Source of the DNA: G963665925 sp963665925 | GTDB lineage: Bacteria; Bacillota; Clostridia; Peptostreptococcales; Acidaminobacteraceae | Direction of reading: 5' to 3' | NCBI GenBank assembly: GCA_963665925.1 | Contig: OY762511.1 | Location: forward strand, 2,170,001 to 2,234,000 | DNA length: 64,000 nt | Shown: in pieces, positions 50,988 through 60,031 of the stretch | How the letters are laid out: each line of letters begins with the position of its first letter | How positions within the stretch are numbered: the stretch's first letter is position 1 | The notes under the pieces: generated by a model | The model's input: the letters and a program-made list of their open reading frames with translations, nothing else | Told to the model about the DNA's origin: nothing | Database searches by the model: none | Program-made: the position numbers and the translations under genes

Positions 50988-51866
50988 ATGGATTTTGTCG
51001 TACTGGATTTTGAAACAACGGGATTACGAAATGAAGATACAATAATCGAAATAGGGTACGTCTGGATAAAGGATGGCACTGTCAAGGATATGAGAAGCAC
51101 ACTTGTGAACCCTGGACGCAGTATTTCCAGACGCATAACGCAGATTACCGGGATTACCAATGCCATGGTCAAAGATGCCCCGGAAATCGCTGAAATTATT
51201 GAGAAATTTTCAAAGTTTCTCAGGGGAAAAATCATTGTAGCCCATAATGCCGGATTTGATATGCGTTTTTTAAACAATGCGCTTGAACATGCAGGTTTGG
51301 AGCGGATCAATGAATACATCTGCACCATGCGCATGTTCCGTGGATATAAGAAAAAACTTGGTGTAACGGACTCCGGAGCAAAACTCTCAGATTTGACGGC
51401 TTATTTTGGACTTCATAACGATAATGCCCATAGGGCGCTGGATGATGCCAAGGTCACGGCAGATGCATTTCTTCAAATGAATGAGGTTGTCAAGTGGGAG
51501 GACTGGGTATCTGGAAAGCCAGTGAAGAAGCAGAGTGCTCGGGCAGCGGCCTACATGGAGCATCTGGATGCTGAAATGGCAATTGAGGACATTGCGTCTG
51601 AAATGAATGTCAAAGTCTCTACTGTCATGAAGTATTTTCTCGAATGGATAAACGAAAACAATTACAATAGCTATCGCACATTTCTATTAACTGCCCTTCC
51701 AAGTGCGCAGCTGTGCAGGGCTGTCAGTGAGCAAGCCCGTCACGAGGGCAGGGTGAAAAGACTTTATCAGCTGTTTGAAGGTCAGATTGAGTTCGCGCAG
51801 GTGCAACTCATACTAAGACTCAAACAGCTTGAAGTATTGGATGCATTCATGGAGGAACTACAATGA
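50988..51866 (+). CDS. DnaQ-like DEDDh 3'-5' exonuclease with C-terminal helix-turn-helix region
   Basis: This 292-aa protein has an N-terminal DEDDh exonuclease domain (about 1-170): D7 and E9 in LDFETTGL, Asp in AHNAGFDMRFL, and the His and Asp in NAHRALDDAKVTADAF. The C-terminal 115 residues resemble the winged or helix-turn-helix tail found in RecQ-family helicases (AIEDIASEMNVKVSTVMKYF). This suggests nucleic-acid docking. It may be a proofreading or repair nuclease separate from PolC. Its stop overlaps the next gene by four bases (ATGA). Start behind GATGTGAGGATAAT. Confidence 0.85.
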   Translation: MDFVVLDFETTGLRNEDTIIEIGYVWIKDGTVKDMRSTLVNPGRSISRRITQITGITNAMVKDAPEIAEIIEKFSKFLRGKIIVAHNAGFDMRFLNNALEHAGLERINEYICTMRMFRGYKKKLGVTDSGAKLSDLTAYFGLHNDNAHRALDDAKVTADAFLQMNEVVKWEDWVSGKPVKKQSARAAAYMEHLDAEMAIEDIASEMNVKVSTVMKYFLEWINENNYNSYRTFLLTALPSAQLCRAVSEQARHEGRVKRLYQLFEGQIEFAQVQLILRLKQLEVLDAFMEELQ

Positions 51867-52093
51867 GAAAGAAAGCCTTAAAGCTCGATGATCAAAGGAA
51901 AAAGAGAATGATAGAGGATATCCGTGTCTTCTTTGACGAAGAGCGCGGTGAGGATATTGGGGATTTGGCAGCTATGCTGGTTCTTGATTTTTTCATGGAT
52001 AATTTGGGCGCTGAAGTATACAATCAAGGCGTTCGTGATGCACTTCGTTATATGAGCGAGCGCATAGAAGACGGCTATAGTCTAGAAAAATAG
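51863..52093 (+). CDS. DUF2164 family protein
   Basis: This 76-aa protein resembles DUF2164: RKKRMIEDIRVFFDEERGEDIGDLAAMLVLDFFMDNLGAEVYNQGV matches the family pattern (E/D-rich, ending in FFxxxxGxxxYNxGV). Function is unknown. It overlaps the exonuclease stop, so translation is coupled, and a partnership is possible. Confidence 0.8.
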   Translation: MRKKALKLDDQRKKRMIEDIRVFFDEERGEDIGDLAAMLVLDFFMDNLGAEVYNQGVRDALRYMSERIEDGYSLEK

Positions 52094-52116
52094 AGGATGA
52101 CAACAGGAGGGCGCAC

Positions 52117-52596
52117 ATGAATGCTTCTGAAGCAAAAATTACAGACGCACAGGCGATATTTGAATTTTGTCAGAGTTTGAAAGAGGAAGAGGCAGAGATG
52201 TCATTCGCTGAAATCAAGTCCATAGATGAAGTCGAATCATGGCTAGAGGATTCCAGAGAGCATCTGTTCATTTTACGGGAATCAAACCGTGTTATCGCAT
52301 TGCTTAAGGCCAGACAGGGCGGTTACGGGCGTGAACACAGCGCGTTCATGTCGGCGGCAGTCATCAAATCCAGACGCGGGAAAGGTCTTGTGAAAAGCAT
52401 CAGCGACTTTGCTTACCCTCAACTGCGCGAACGCGGTATGTGCATACTGCGTGCCTATGTATACAGTAACAATCATGCGTCAATCAGCGCAGTCCTGAAA
52501 GAGGGCTTCAGCTGTACGGGTGCGGTTCACATGCACCATAAGCATCCTGAGACGGGTACCTGGATAGACGATATGATTTTTCAGAAACTGATATAA
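52117..52596 (+). CDS. GNAT family acetyltransferase
   Basis: This 159-aa protein has a GNAT fold: AVIKSRRGKGLVKSISDFA is the acetyl-CoA loop, and YSNNHASISAVLKEGFSCTG the following strand and helix. A start behind CAGGAGGGCGCAC is well supported. The substrate is unknown. It is the third gene of a run of closely spaced genes that includes the lipoprotein and the MBL hydrolase. Confidence 0.85.
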   Translation: MNASEAKITDAQAIFEFCQSLKEEEAEMSFAEIKSIDEVESWLEDSREHLFILRESNRVIALLKARQGGYGREHSAFMSAAVIKSRRGKGLVKSISDFAYPQLRERGMCILRAYVYSNNHASISAVLKEGFSCTGAVHMHHKHPETGTWIDDMIFQKLI

Positions 52597-52610
52597 AAGG
52601 GGAGACTGGA

Positions 52611-53483
52611 ATGAGGAAGAAAATAGTATTCTTTTGCGCAGTCGCTCTACTTCTGCTGACTGCGGCAGGGTGCTCCGGCGGTCAAGGCGTGGACTATTCA
52701 AGGCAGATTGAAGACATGGACCTCGTTGTGACAGCACAGCAGGGACGCATACAGAATCTTGAAAAAGAGCTGGCAGACTTGAAATTGTCACTCGCAAGCC
52801 TAGAGGGTAAAGTGTCCGATATGCCGGTTGAATCCGCTATGGACACTGGTCTTATGGAAAATCTGAAAAAGGAGAACGAAGAACTGGTCAGAATGCTTTT
52901 TCAGGCCATGGCAGCAGGTATCCAGCGTGAGACACTTGAGGCATTCATAGAAGGACATGAGGCGGTATACGCATTTGGACAAGGCCAGAGCAATGGCCAA
53001 TTGCCATTTTGGGTGACTGATGGATCTGAAAGTGGGGACCTCTATATGCACAGCTCTGAACTGGGAAGTATTCAGCGCGTAGATGTCTTTGAAAACATTG
53101 AGGCACTGAGCTGGGCAGAGGATGATGCGCACTTCCTGGTGGAGACAAAGTCCGATGCGCTGGGGACAGGGTACATCTATGATTCAAAGGCGCTGAAGAA
53201 GCTTGGAAGCTTTGAATATAAAGGGATGCCTGTTTGGGGGAACACCTTCATTGTCTACCTGAACGAAAATCCATCGGTTCTGTTTACAGGGACCCAGACA
53301 AGCCAAATGCACGCAACGGGTGTGTTTTTCTATTCTTTCTCAAACCATAAATTTGCAGTCATCGATGCCGGCGGGAACGATTACAACTGTTCAGAGCTAA
53401 GTGTTGATGAAGATGGAGGAATTAACTATATTCAAATCAATAAGGATGGAACACAGTCCTTTGTGCGTTATCAAATGAACTAG
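52611..53483 (+). CDS. Lipoprotein with N-terminal coiled coil
   Basis: This 290-aa protein begins with a lipobox signal (LLLLTAAGCS, Cys about 21), then a coiled-coil stretch IEDMDLVVTAQQGRIQNLEKE. The C-terminal region of about 180 residues has repeated beta-strand-like segments and no family I recognise. It would sit on the outer face of the cytoplasmic membrane. Start behind AAGGGGAGACTGGA. Confidence 0.8.
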   Translation: MRKKIVFFCAVALLLLTAAGCSGGQGVDYSRQIEDMDLVVTAQQGRIQNLEKELADLKLSLASLEGKVSDMPVESAMDTGLMENLKKENEELVRMLFQAMAAGIQRETLEAFIEGHEAVYAFGQGQSNGQLPFWVTDGSESGDLYMHSSELGSIQRVDVFENIEALSWAEDDAHFLVETKSDALGTGYIYDSKALKKLGSFEYKGMPVWGNTFIVYLNENPSVLFTGTQTSQMHATGVFFYSFSNHKFAVIDAGGNDYNCSELSVDEDGGINYIQINKDGTQSFVRYQMN

Positions 53484-53496
53484 AAAGGGAGTCTCT

Positions 53497-54231
53497 ATGA
53501 AAATATGGCCTTTGGGAGTCGGCGGCTGGATTCCTGCCTATAATCGGCAGACATCCGCATTTCTTATAGAGTATAAGGAAAGACTCATACTGATTGATGC
53601 AGGCACGGGCATCGCAAATCTCTCCGGTTTTGCATCCCTATTGTCAAAGTACAAAGAGATGGATCTGATTCTGACGCATTATCATCAGGATCATGTCAAT
53701 GGCATGTTCTATTTGCCCAAATATCTTGAAGGCTACACCTTGACCATCTGGGGACCTGGTGCGCCGTATTATCCAGACGGATGCCAAGGTGCAATGGAAA
53801 CGCTCTTCGCCCAGCCCCTTGCGACAACGGGCTATGAAACACTGGCTGAAAGTGTTGTGTGCAAAGACTATGGGGAAGCGGGATTCAAATTGGGCGATGT
53901 TGAAATTGGCATACATCCTCAGAAACACACGCTTCCGTCATTTGGTATAACCCTTGGCGACAAGCTACACATTGCAACGGATACCAAGCCCGAGAAGGCA
54001 GTGTTCCACAAGCCGGTTCAACTTTTATTGCACGAATGTTGGGTAAAAGAGGAAATTGATGCAGGAGAACACACAAGCTTGGAAGAAATATTAAAAGTAC
54101 ACGAATTCCATGGACATATAAAGCATATTGGTCTCATACACAGAAATCCGACATACTCCGATACGCATTATGCAAGCTGGTCAAAAGCACCGGTGTTTGT
54201 GGTCATGGAGAATCAGCTGATAGAAGTTTAA
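53497..54231 (+). CDS. MBL-fold metallo-hydrolase
   Basis: This 244-aa protein has the metallo-beta-lactamase metal site THYHQDHVNG (HxHxDH), with later ligands His in IHPQKHTLPSFG, Asp in IATDTKP and a His near the C-terminus. The pattern resembles the RNase Z or phosphodiesterase-like branch rather than true beta-lactamases. The substrate is unknown. Start behind AAAGGGAGTCTCT. Confidence 0.85.
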   Translation: MKIWPLGVGGWIPAYNRQTSAFLIEYKERLILIDAGTGIANLSGFASLLSKYKEMDLILTHYHQDHVNGMFYLPKYLEGYTLTIWGPGAPYYPDGCQGAMETLFAQPLATTGYETLAESVVCKDYGEAGFKLGDVEIGIHPQKHTLPSFGITLGDKLHIATDTKPEKAVFHKPVQLLLHECWVKEEIDAGEHTSLEEILKVHEFHGHIKHIGLIHRNPTYSDTHYASWSKAPVFVVMENQLIEV

Positions 54232-54343
54232 TTGCCTCAATTTTCGAAATAGTATGGTTATAATGATAAAACAGGCATTAAACCCCTAACAAAGGGGTAT
54301 AAATCAGCTGAAATCACAAACCGCACAGAATGGGGGAATACAT

Positions 54344-56857
54344 ATGGCAGAAAAAAATATTAATTTGGATAAGTTCAAATTGTCACTGGATAGATTGACT
54401 GCTCCTTGTGAAATGGACTGCCTGAGTTTTGGATCAACAGAGGAACTGGCACCGCTTCACGGCATTATCGGACAGGATAGAGCATCCAAGGCAATGGATT
54501 TCGGACTCTCAATACGTAAACGCGGATATAATATTTACGTATCGGGTTCATGGGGTACTGGGCGAAACAGCTATGTGCGGCTGTTGACTGAAGAACAGGC
54601 CATCAAGCGCCCTGTTCCAAATGACTGGATATACGTGAACAATTTTAAGGATTTTCACAATCCCATAGCTTTGAGCTTTGATCCTGGACAGGGCAAGGAG
54701 TTCATAAAAATATTCGAAAGGACAATTGAGTTCCTGAAGAAGGAAATCAAAAATGTCTTTAACAGCAAGGATTATGAAAACACAAAGGCCATGGTCCTGC
54801 AGGAGTATACGCGCAACAGTGAAAAAATCATCGATGAGCTCAATGTCATTGGCGAAAAATATGGTTTCATGTTTACACAGAATGAACGCGGTCTGGTAAG
54901 CATTCCACTGCGCGAAGGCGAGCCTATGAGTGAAGAGGAGTACAGGAGCATTACAGATGATGAGTATGAAAAGCTCCGTTCCAATTCCAACAAGCTGAGT
55001 CTTGAAACTGTTGAGTTATTCAATAAGCTCAAACAGGAAGAGGAAGATTACAGACAGAAAGTGAAGAACCTTGATGAGCAAATGACACGACGTGTCGCAA
55101 GCTATCATTTGATGAATATTCGAGACCGATTCAAGGCAAACGAACGGGTGAAGACCTACCTCGATTCTGTTGTTGATGATATTGTCGAGAATGTGGACCA
55201 TTTCAGATCGGAAAACGAGAACACGCAGCAGCAAAATCCGCTGATGATGTTTCAGGCGCGCAACACAGAAGCTTTCTTTGACCGCTATAAGCTGAACATG
55301 TTCATTGACAACTCTGATAAGAAGCATGCGCCGATTGTATTCGCATCAAACCCGACCTATTACAATCTTTTGGGCCGAATTGAATACAAAAATGAGCTTG
55401 GGGTTATGAAAACAGACTTCACGATGGTCAAACCAGGTGCCCTGCATGAGTCAAACGGCGGGTATCTCATCGTACTAGCCAAGGATATTCTAGTGAATCC
55501 CCTGGCGTGGATGAGCCTGAAGCGTGCTCTGCTTGATGAAAAAATCCAGATTGAATCCATTGGAAGTCTTACAGGATCTATCGTTTCTACGACACTGAAA
55601 CCGGAGCCGATTCCACTGGATATCAAAATTATTGTGATTGGCGATCCGAGAACATACCAGCTTCTCTACGCGTACGACGAGGAGTTTAGAAAGCTTTTCA
55701 AGATTATGGCGGACTTTGAGACAACACTCGACCGCGACAAGGACACCATTGAGAAAATATCCAGATTCATTGCACGCCATGTGCACAAGGACAATCTGCG
55801 TCACTTCAGCAAGAGCGCTGTTGGGAAAATCATAGAGTTCAGTTCAAGGGAAGCCGATGACCAAAACAAGCTGAGTTCACATCTGAACAAGCTTGTCGAT
55901 GTCTTGTATGAAGCGGACAGCTGGGCAGAGTACTATGGTGATGAGTACGTTGAAGCAGAGCATGTGGACAAGGCCCTTAAGGAACTGGAACACAGAAATA
56001 ACAAGATCGAAGAAAAAGTGCTTGAAATGTTTGAGACGGGAGACTATCTCATCGACGTAGAAGGCAGAAAAGTTGGTGAAATCAACGGACTTGCTGTTAT
56101 GGGCACTGGACAGTACCGATTTGGAAAGCCAAGCAAAATCACGGTTTCCACTTACAAGGGCAGAGCTGGTATTGTCAATATTGAAAGAGAAGTACGAGCA
56201 TCGGGCTCCAGTCATGATAAGGGCATCATGATTCTTACAGGATACCTTGGACAGAAATTTGCCCAGAAGAAGCCTTTGGCACTTACTGCCCAGGTTGTCT
56301 TTGAGCAGTTGTATTCGGGGGTCGATGGCGATTCAGCATCCAGTACGGAGCTCTATGCTATCTTGTCCAGCCTTTCAGGTGTTCCAATCAAGCAGCATAT
56401 TGCCGTAACAGGTTCTGTGAATCAGCGTGGTGAAATTCAGCCGATTGGTGGCGTGAATGAGAAAATTGAAGGTTTCTTCAAGGTCTGCAAAATGAAAGGC
56501 CTTACTGGTGAACAGGGTGTTATGATTCCGCATCAGAACGAGAAGAATCTCATGTTGTCCAGGGAAGTCCTAGAAGCAGTTGAGAGTGGACAGTTCCATA
56601 TTTATTCTGTACACACAATCGATGAGGGCATTGAGGTTCTCATGGACATGAAGGCTGGAGAACGTACACGCAATGGCAGATTTGCCAAGGGCACACTGTA
56701 CAATCTTGTAGACAAGCGTTTGGAAGAGTTGGCTGAGCCGGTTGCCAAGCGTGCTTCAGATGCCAAGAAAGAAAAAAAATCTGAGTCTGAAGAGGCTGCA
56801 GACAAGGAAGATACAAAAGAAGACCCAAAGAAAACAGATGACAAGAAAAAGAAGTAA
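54344..56857 (+). CDS. Lon-related ATP-dependent protease (LonB-like, AAA_32 type)
   Basis: This 837-aa protein has an N-terminal helical and AAA region (about 1-550) and a Lon proteolytic domain (about 565-770). The P-loop reads GSWGTGRNS with Arg in place of Lys, a variation seen in this family. Protease catalytic Ser is in GDSASSTEL and Lys in GVNEKIEGF. A Lys/Glu-rich tail of about 35 residues ends the protein. The family is separate from standard Lon and from the LonB of Bacillus. Start behind ATGGGGGAATACAT. Confidence 0.88.
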   Translation: MAEKNINLDKFKLSLDRLTAPCEMDCLSFGSTEELAPLHGIIGQDRASKAMDFGLSIRKRGYNIYVSGSWGTGRNSYVRLLTEEQAIKRPVPNDWIYVNNFKDFHNPIALSFDPGQGKEFIKIFERTIEFLKKEIKNVFNSKDYENTKAMVLQEYTRNSEKIIDELNVIGEKYGFMFTQNERGLVSIPLREGEPMSEEEYRSITDDEYEKLRSNSNKLSLETVELFNKLKQEEEDYRQKVKNLDEQMTRRVASYHLMNIRDRFKANERVKTYLDSVVDDIVENVDHFRSENENTQQQNPLMMFQARNTEAFFDRYKLNMFIDNSDKKHAPIVFASNPTYYNLLGRIEYKNELGVMKTDFTMVKPGALHESNGGYLIVLAKDILVNPLAWMSLKRALLDEKIQIESIGSLTGSIVSTTLKPEPIPLDIKIIVIGDPRTYQLLYAYDEEFRKLFKIMADFETTLDRDKDTIEKISRFIARHVHKDNLRHFSKSAVGKIIEFSSREADDQNKLSSHLNKLVDVLYEADSWAEYYGDEYVEAEHVDKALKELEHRNNKIEEKVLEMFETGDYLIDVEGRKVGEINGLAVMGTGQYRFGKPSKITVSTYKGRAGIVNIEREVRASGSSHDKGIMILTGYLGQKFAQKKPLALTAQVVFEQLYSGVDGDSASSTELYAILSSLSGVPIKQHIAVTGSVNQRGEIQPIGGVNEKIEGFFKVCKMKGLTGEQGVMIPHQNEKNLMLSREVLEAVESGQFHIYSVHTIDEGIEVLMDMKAGERTRNGRFAKGTLYNLVDKRLEELAEPVAKRASDAKKEKKSESEEAADKEDTKEDPKKTDDKKKK

Positions 56858-56885
56858 AGCCATGATGGCATAAAGAATACAACCA

Positions 56886-56928
56886 AGACTCTGAAAGTAT
56901 AGGATCATGCTTTCGGAGTCTTTTTTTG
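56886..56928 (+). terminator. Terminator after the Lon-related protease
   Basis: AAGACTCTGAAAG and CTTTCGGAGTCTT pair around TATAGGATCATG, followed by T7. Confidence 0.9.
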
Positions 56929-56946
56929 CAAAAAAAAGGATAAAAC

Positions 56947-56975
56947 TTGACATTAAAAATATTTTAATGAATAAT
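56947..56975 (+). promoter_or_regulatory. Promoter of the ABC-F gene
   Basis: TTGACA, 17-base spacer, AATAAT. The predicted leader is only about 20 bases, so no attenuator peptide of the kind seen before some inducible resistance ABC-F genes fits. Confidence 0.7.
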
Positions 56976-57004
56976 AAAGTTGAACGTTGCTGAGAAATGA
57001 GGTG

Positions 57005-58579
57005 ATGACCGCAACAATATTAATGGAAAATATCACATTTGCCTATGACGGTGCTTTGAATCCGGTGTTGAAAGATGTTACGCTGGCCATAGACAGCGCG
57101 TGGCGCCTGGGAATCGTCGGCAGGAATGGGGTTGGAAAATCAACCTTTTTGGCTATTGTAGCAGGCACATTGAAACCGCAATCCGGTTTTGTCAAGCTTC
57201 CGGACCATGTTTCACAGTTTCCTGTGACCCTTGATAGGCCAAATGAAAGTGTACGGGATGTCATCAAGGCGCTCATTGGTCCCATCAAGGACATTGAGGT
57301 TGAAATGGAAACCTTGGCTGGGCAGACGGACGCAAAGAGCCTGAGTCGATATGGCGATCTCATGGACATGTTTGAATTCTATAGAGGCTATGAGATTGAC
57401 GCGCTCATAGAAAAAGAAATTGCGCAGCTCTATTTGGACCAAGCGCTGCTTGACAGAGTCTATGAGAGTCTTTCAGGCGGTGAGCGGACTAAGGTTCAGT
57501 TGGCCGCTCTGTTTTTACGACCACAGCATTACCTGCTTATCGATGAGCCGACAAATCATCTGGATATAAGTGGGCGGGCCGAAGTTGCGGACTATTTGAG
57601 AAAGAAGACCGGTTTTTCTCTGGTATCGCATGATCAGGCTTTCATAGACGAATGCTGTAATCGAATTCTTGAAATCAGCAAGACTGGTGTTCGTATTGAA
57701 AAAGGGAATTACAGCAGCTGGTATCTGAATAAAAGGCAGTTGGAAAATTTCGAACAGAACAAGAAAGAAAAGCTTGAGAAAGAAATCGTTCAGATGGAGC
57801 GTGCATCCAGACAGGCAAGAAACTTTTCTTTTGCAAAAGAGCAGGAAAAAAAAGGTGGGCTAGACAAGGGCTATATCGGTGCCCGTGCCGCACGGCTCAT
57901 GAAACGTGCCAGGAATATTGAGAATAGAAGGGAAGAGAAGATTGAGGCGGCAAAGGCCTTGCTTCAGACCTATGAACCCATTCGTGCTCTTGAGCTCAAA
58001 CAGGCAGATTTGGATGTTCAAAGTTATATGCGAGTACAGGATCTTAGGTTCTCCTATGTGGGAACCCAGATTTTGAATGAAGTGACGTTCGAAATAGATA
58101 AAGGTGACCGCATATGGATACGTGGCGGAAACGGGTGCGGGAAAACAACCTTGCTCCACCTCTTGAATGGGTCCCTGACTCCGGACGGCGGTTTTGTGCA
58201 TCGGGCAATTGATATGGAAATTGCGACAGCCTATCAGGAAATGCCAGTCAGTGAGGGTCTTGTGAAATCCTATTTGGAAGCGTGCGGCACTTCACTGACA
58301 GCCTTTGTGCGCATGCTTGACTATTTCAGTATGGGCACGGATTATTTGGACAGAAGCATTGAGACTTTGAGTGAAGGGGAGAAAAAGAAGCTTGATCTCG
58401 CACGGGCATTCTCATCGAGTGCACCACTCTACATTTGGGACGAGCCGCTCAATTACATGGACTATCACTTCAGAATCCAACTTGAGGAGGCCGTTCTAAA
58501 GTATGAACCGACCGTGGTATTTGTTGAACACGATCGGTCCTTTGCTCAAAAAATTGCAACCAAAATCATTGAACTTTAG
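57005..58579 (+). CDS. ABC-F ATPase, ribosomal-protection (Lsa/CplR-like) type
   Basis: This 524-aa cytoplasmic protein has two ABC domains and no membrane segments. Domain 1 has GRNGVGKST and LSGGERTKVQL with DEPTNHLD. Domain 2 has RGGNGCGKTT and LSEGEKKKLDLARAF, then IWDEPLNYMDY and FVEHDRSF. The degenerate second Walker B (LNYMD rather than TNHLD) and the spacing fit the Lsa/Vga/CplR branch that displaces antibiotics such as lincosamides and pleuromutilins from the ribosome. Whether it confers resistance here is not shown. Start is uncertain: GTG 57002, ATG 57005 and ATG 57023 are all possible. It ends five bases from the convergent fthC-like gene. Confidence 0.85.
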   Translation: MTATILMENITFAYDGALNPVLKDVTLAIDSAWRLGIVGRNGVGKSTFLAIVAGTLKPQSGFVKLPDHVSQFPVTLDRPNESVRDVIKALIGPIKDIEVEMETLAGQTDAKSLSRYGDLMDMFEFYRGYEIDALIEKEIAQLYLDQALLDRVYESLSGGERTKVQLAALFLRPQHYLLIDEPTNHLDISGRAEVADYLRKKTGFSLVSHDQAFIDECCNRILEISKTGVRIEKGNYSSWYLNKRQLENFEQNKKEKLEKEIVQMERASRQARNFSFAKEQEKKGGLDKGYIGARAARLMKRARNIENRREEKIEAAKALLQTYEPIRALELKQADLDVQSYMRVQDLRFSYVGTQILNEVTFEIDKGDRIWIRGGNGCGKTTLLHLLNGSLTPDGGFVHRAIDMEIATAYQEMPVSEGLVKSYLEACGTSLTAFVRMLDYFSMGTDYLDRSIETLSEGEKKKLDLARAFSSSAPLYIWDEPLNYMDYHFRIQLEEAVLKYEPTVVFVEHDRSFAQKIATKIIEL

Positions 58580-58584
58580 GCGGG

Positions 58585-59151
58585 CTATTTACAGGAGATG
58601 AATCTGCTCTCTGTAAAGATGCCATCAATCCTTATATCATGAGATTCCACGGGAATATCCGAGATGATTTGCAAATCAAAGGCAAGTGCAATCTTGGGTA
58701 CGGCATTTTGCATGAGCGGAATGAGCTGATCGTAGTATCCGCCGCCGTACCCAAGGCGCTTGCCGTCTTCGGTGAAGGCGACGCCAGGCATAAAGACAAA
58801 ATCTATATCCCCTGCATTCGCAAAATCTTCGTGTGTTTCCTTTGGCTCTAGAATTCCAAGAGGGGAAAGTTGCATATCCTCAAAACTATGAATAATACAG
58901 AGTTCTAAGATAGCGCTGCCTTTTTTGACACGTGGAATGACAACCGTTTTTCCCTTGTTCCAGAGCCACTCAATAATTGGCTGTGTCTGGACTTCTTTTC
59001 TGAAATCCATAAAAATCATAACTGTATCAAAATCATTCAAACGCGCAGAAGCCATGATTCTATCCAGAATAGCATGGCTTTTTTCTTTCATCACATCTTC
59101 GCTTAAAGCCGTCCTTGCTTGTATCATTTCTTTACGAAGAGCTCTTTTCAT
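58585..59151 (-). CDS. 5-formyltetrahydrofolate cyclo-ligase
   Basis: This 188-aa enzyme converts 5-formyl-THF to 5,10-methenyl-THF using ATP. Family motifs: ALRKEMIQARTALS at the start, VIPRVKKGSAILEL and FMPGVAFTEDGKRLGYGGGYYDQLI, the nucleotide-binding loop. The length is typical. Ribosome site TTTTGGAGGATGC is strong. It is convergent with the ABC-F gene at a five-base gap, with no terminator visible between. Confidence 0.92.
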   Translation of the reverse strand: MKRALRKEMIQARTALSEDVMKEKSHAILDRIMASARLNDFDTVMIFMDFRKEVQTQPIIEWLWNKGKTVVIPRVKKGSAILELCIIHSFEDMQLSPLGILEPKETHEDFANAGDIDFVFMPGVAFTEDGKRLGYGGGYYDQLIPLMQNAVPKIALAFDLQIISDIPVESHDIRIDGIFTESRFISCK

Positions 59152-59344
59152 AATGCATCCTCCAAAATTGTAATCATTATTTAATCAAAAACGTTTCGTA
59201 ATCAAGGCTATACCTATTATAATAAATAGTAGAGGCTTTTAGATGAAAAATCCAGAATATTATCCATAAGCTTATATAAAGACTGCTATATTGTCATGAG
59301 TTGGTCATAAGACAGATGAGCCGGTATTAATGAGAGGTGTTGTA

Positions 59345-60031
59345 ATGATACGATTGCTTGGTGTATCAAAAAGATATTCTAACGGCATGTTGGCCGTTTC
59401 AGATATAAACCTTCATGTGAACAGAGGAGACTTTGTATTCTTGGTTGGAACAAGTGGTGCGGGAAAATCGACCATTATCAAGATGCTATTGAAGGAGGAA
59501 AACTGCACGAAAGGTAAAATTGTTGTAGACGACATAGAAATTACAAAACTGCACAGACGTAAGGTTCCATTCTTGCGCAGGAAGATGGGCGTGGTATTCC
59601 AGGACTACAGGCTGCTGCCCAACAAAACGGTATTTGAGAATGTCGCCTTTGCCATGGAAATAACCGGCGCGTCGCAGAGAGAAATCCGTAAAAATGTTCC
59701 AATGATTCTGTCTGTCGTCGGACTTGCAGACAAGCAGAAGTGCTATCCCAATCAGCTTTCGGGCGGGGAGCAGCAGCGTGTTTCGATTGCGCGGGCTATG
59801 ATCAATAATCCGCCGATTCTCATTGCAGATGAGCCGACCGGCAACCTTGATCCGGAAACATCCTGGGAAATCATGAAAATCCTAAAACAAATCAATAGAC
59901 GTGGAACCACTATCGTTATGGCCACCCATGATAGAGAAATTGTAGATGTTATGCAACAGCGTGTTGTTGCGCTGGAAAACGGAAGAATTGTCCGTGATGA
60001 AATGGGAGGGCAGTACGGTTATGAAGATTAG
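59345..60031 (+). CDS. ftsE: Cell division ATP-binding protein FtsE
   Basis: This 228-aa ABC ATPase of the FtsEX complex has Walker A GTSGAGKST, signature LSGGEQQRVSIARA and Walker B ILIADEPTGNLD. FtsEX acts at the septum or sidewall, coupling ATP hydrolysis to a periplasm-side peptidoglycan hydrolase. It overlaps ftsX by 11 bases. Start at 59345 behind GAGAGGTGTTGTA. Confidence 0.95.
   Translation: MIRLLGVSKRYSNGMLAVSDINLHVNRGDFVFLVGTSGAGKSTIIKMLLKEENCTKGKIVVDDIEITKLHRRKVPFLRRKMGVVFQDYRLLPNKTVFENVAFAMEITGASQREIRKNVPMILSVVGLADKQKCYPNQLSGGEQQRVSIARAMINNPPILIADEPTGNLDPETSWEIMKILKQINRRGTTIVMATHDREIVDVMQQRVVALENGRIVRDEMGGQYGYED

Noticed and set aside
50788..51045. 85-codon plus-strand frame before the exonuclease
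   Set aside because: It overlaps the terminator and the real exonuclease start in another frame and lacks a ribosome site.
54344..56857. Degenerate P-loop as evidence of a dead protease
   Set aside because: GSWGTGRNS with Arg replaces the usual Lys, but related Lon-like AAA_32 proteins carry the same change and the Ser-Lys protease pair is intact.
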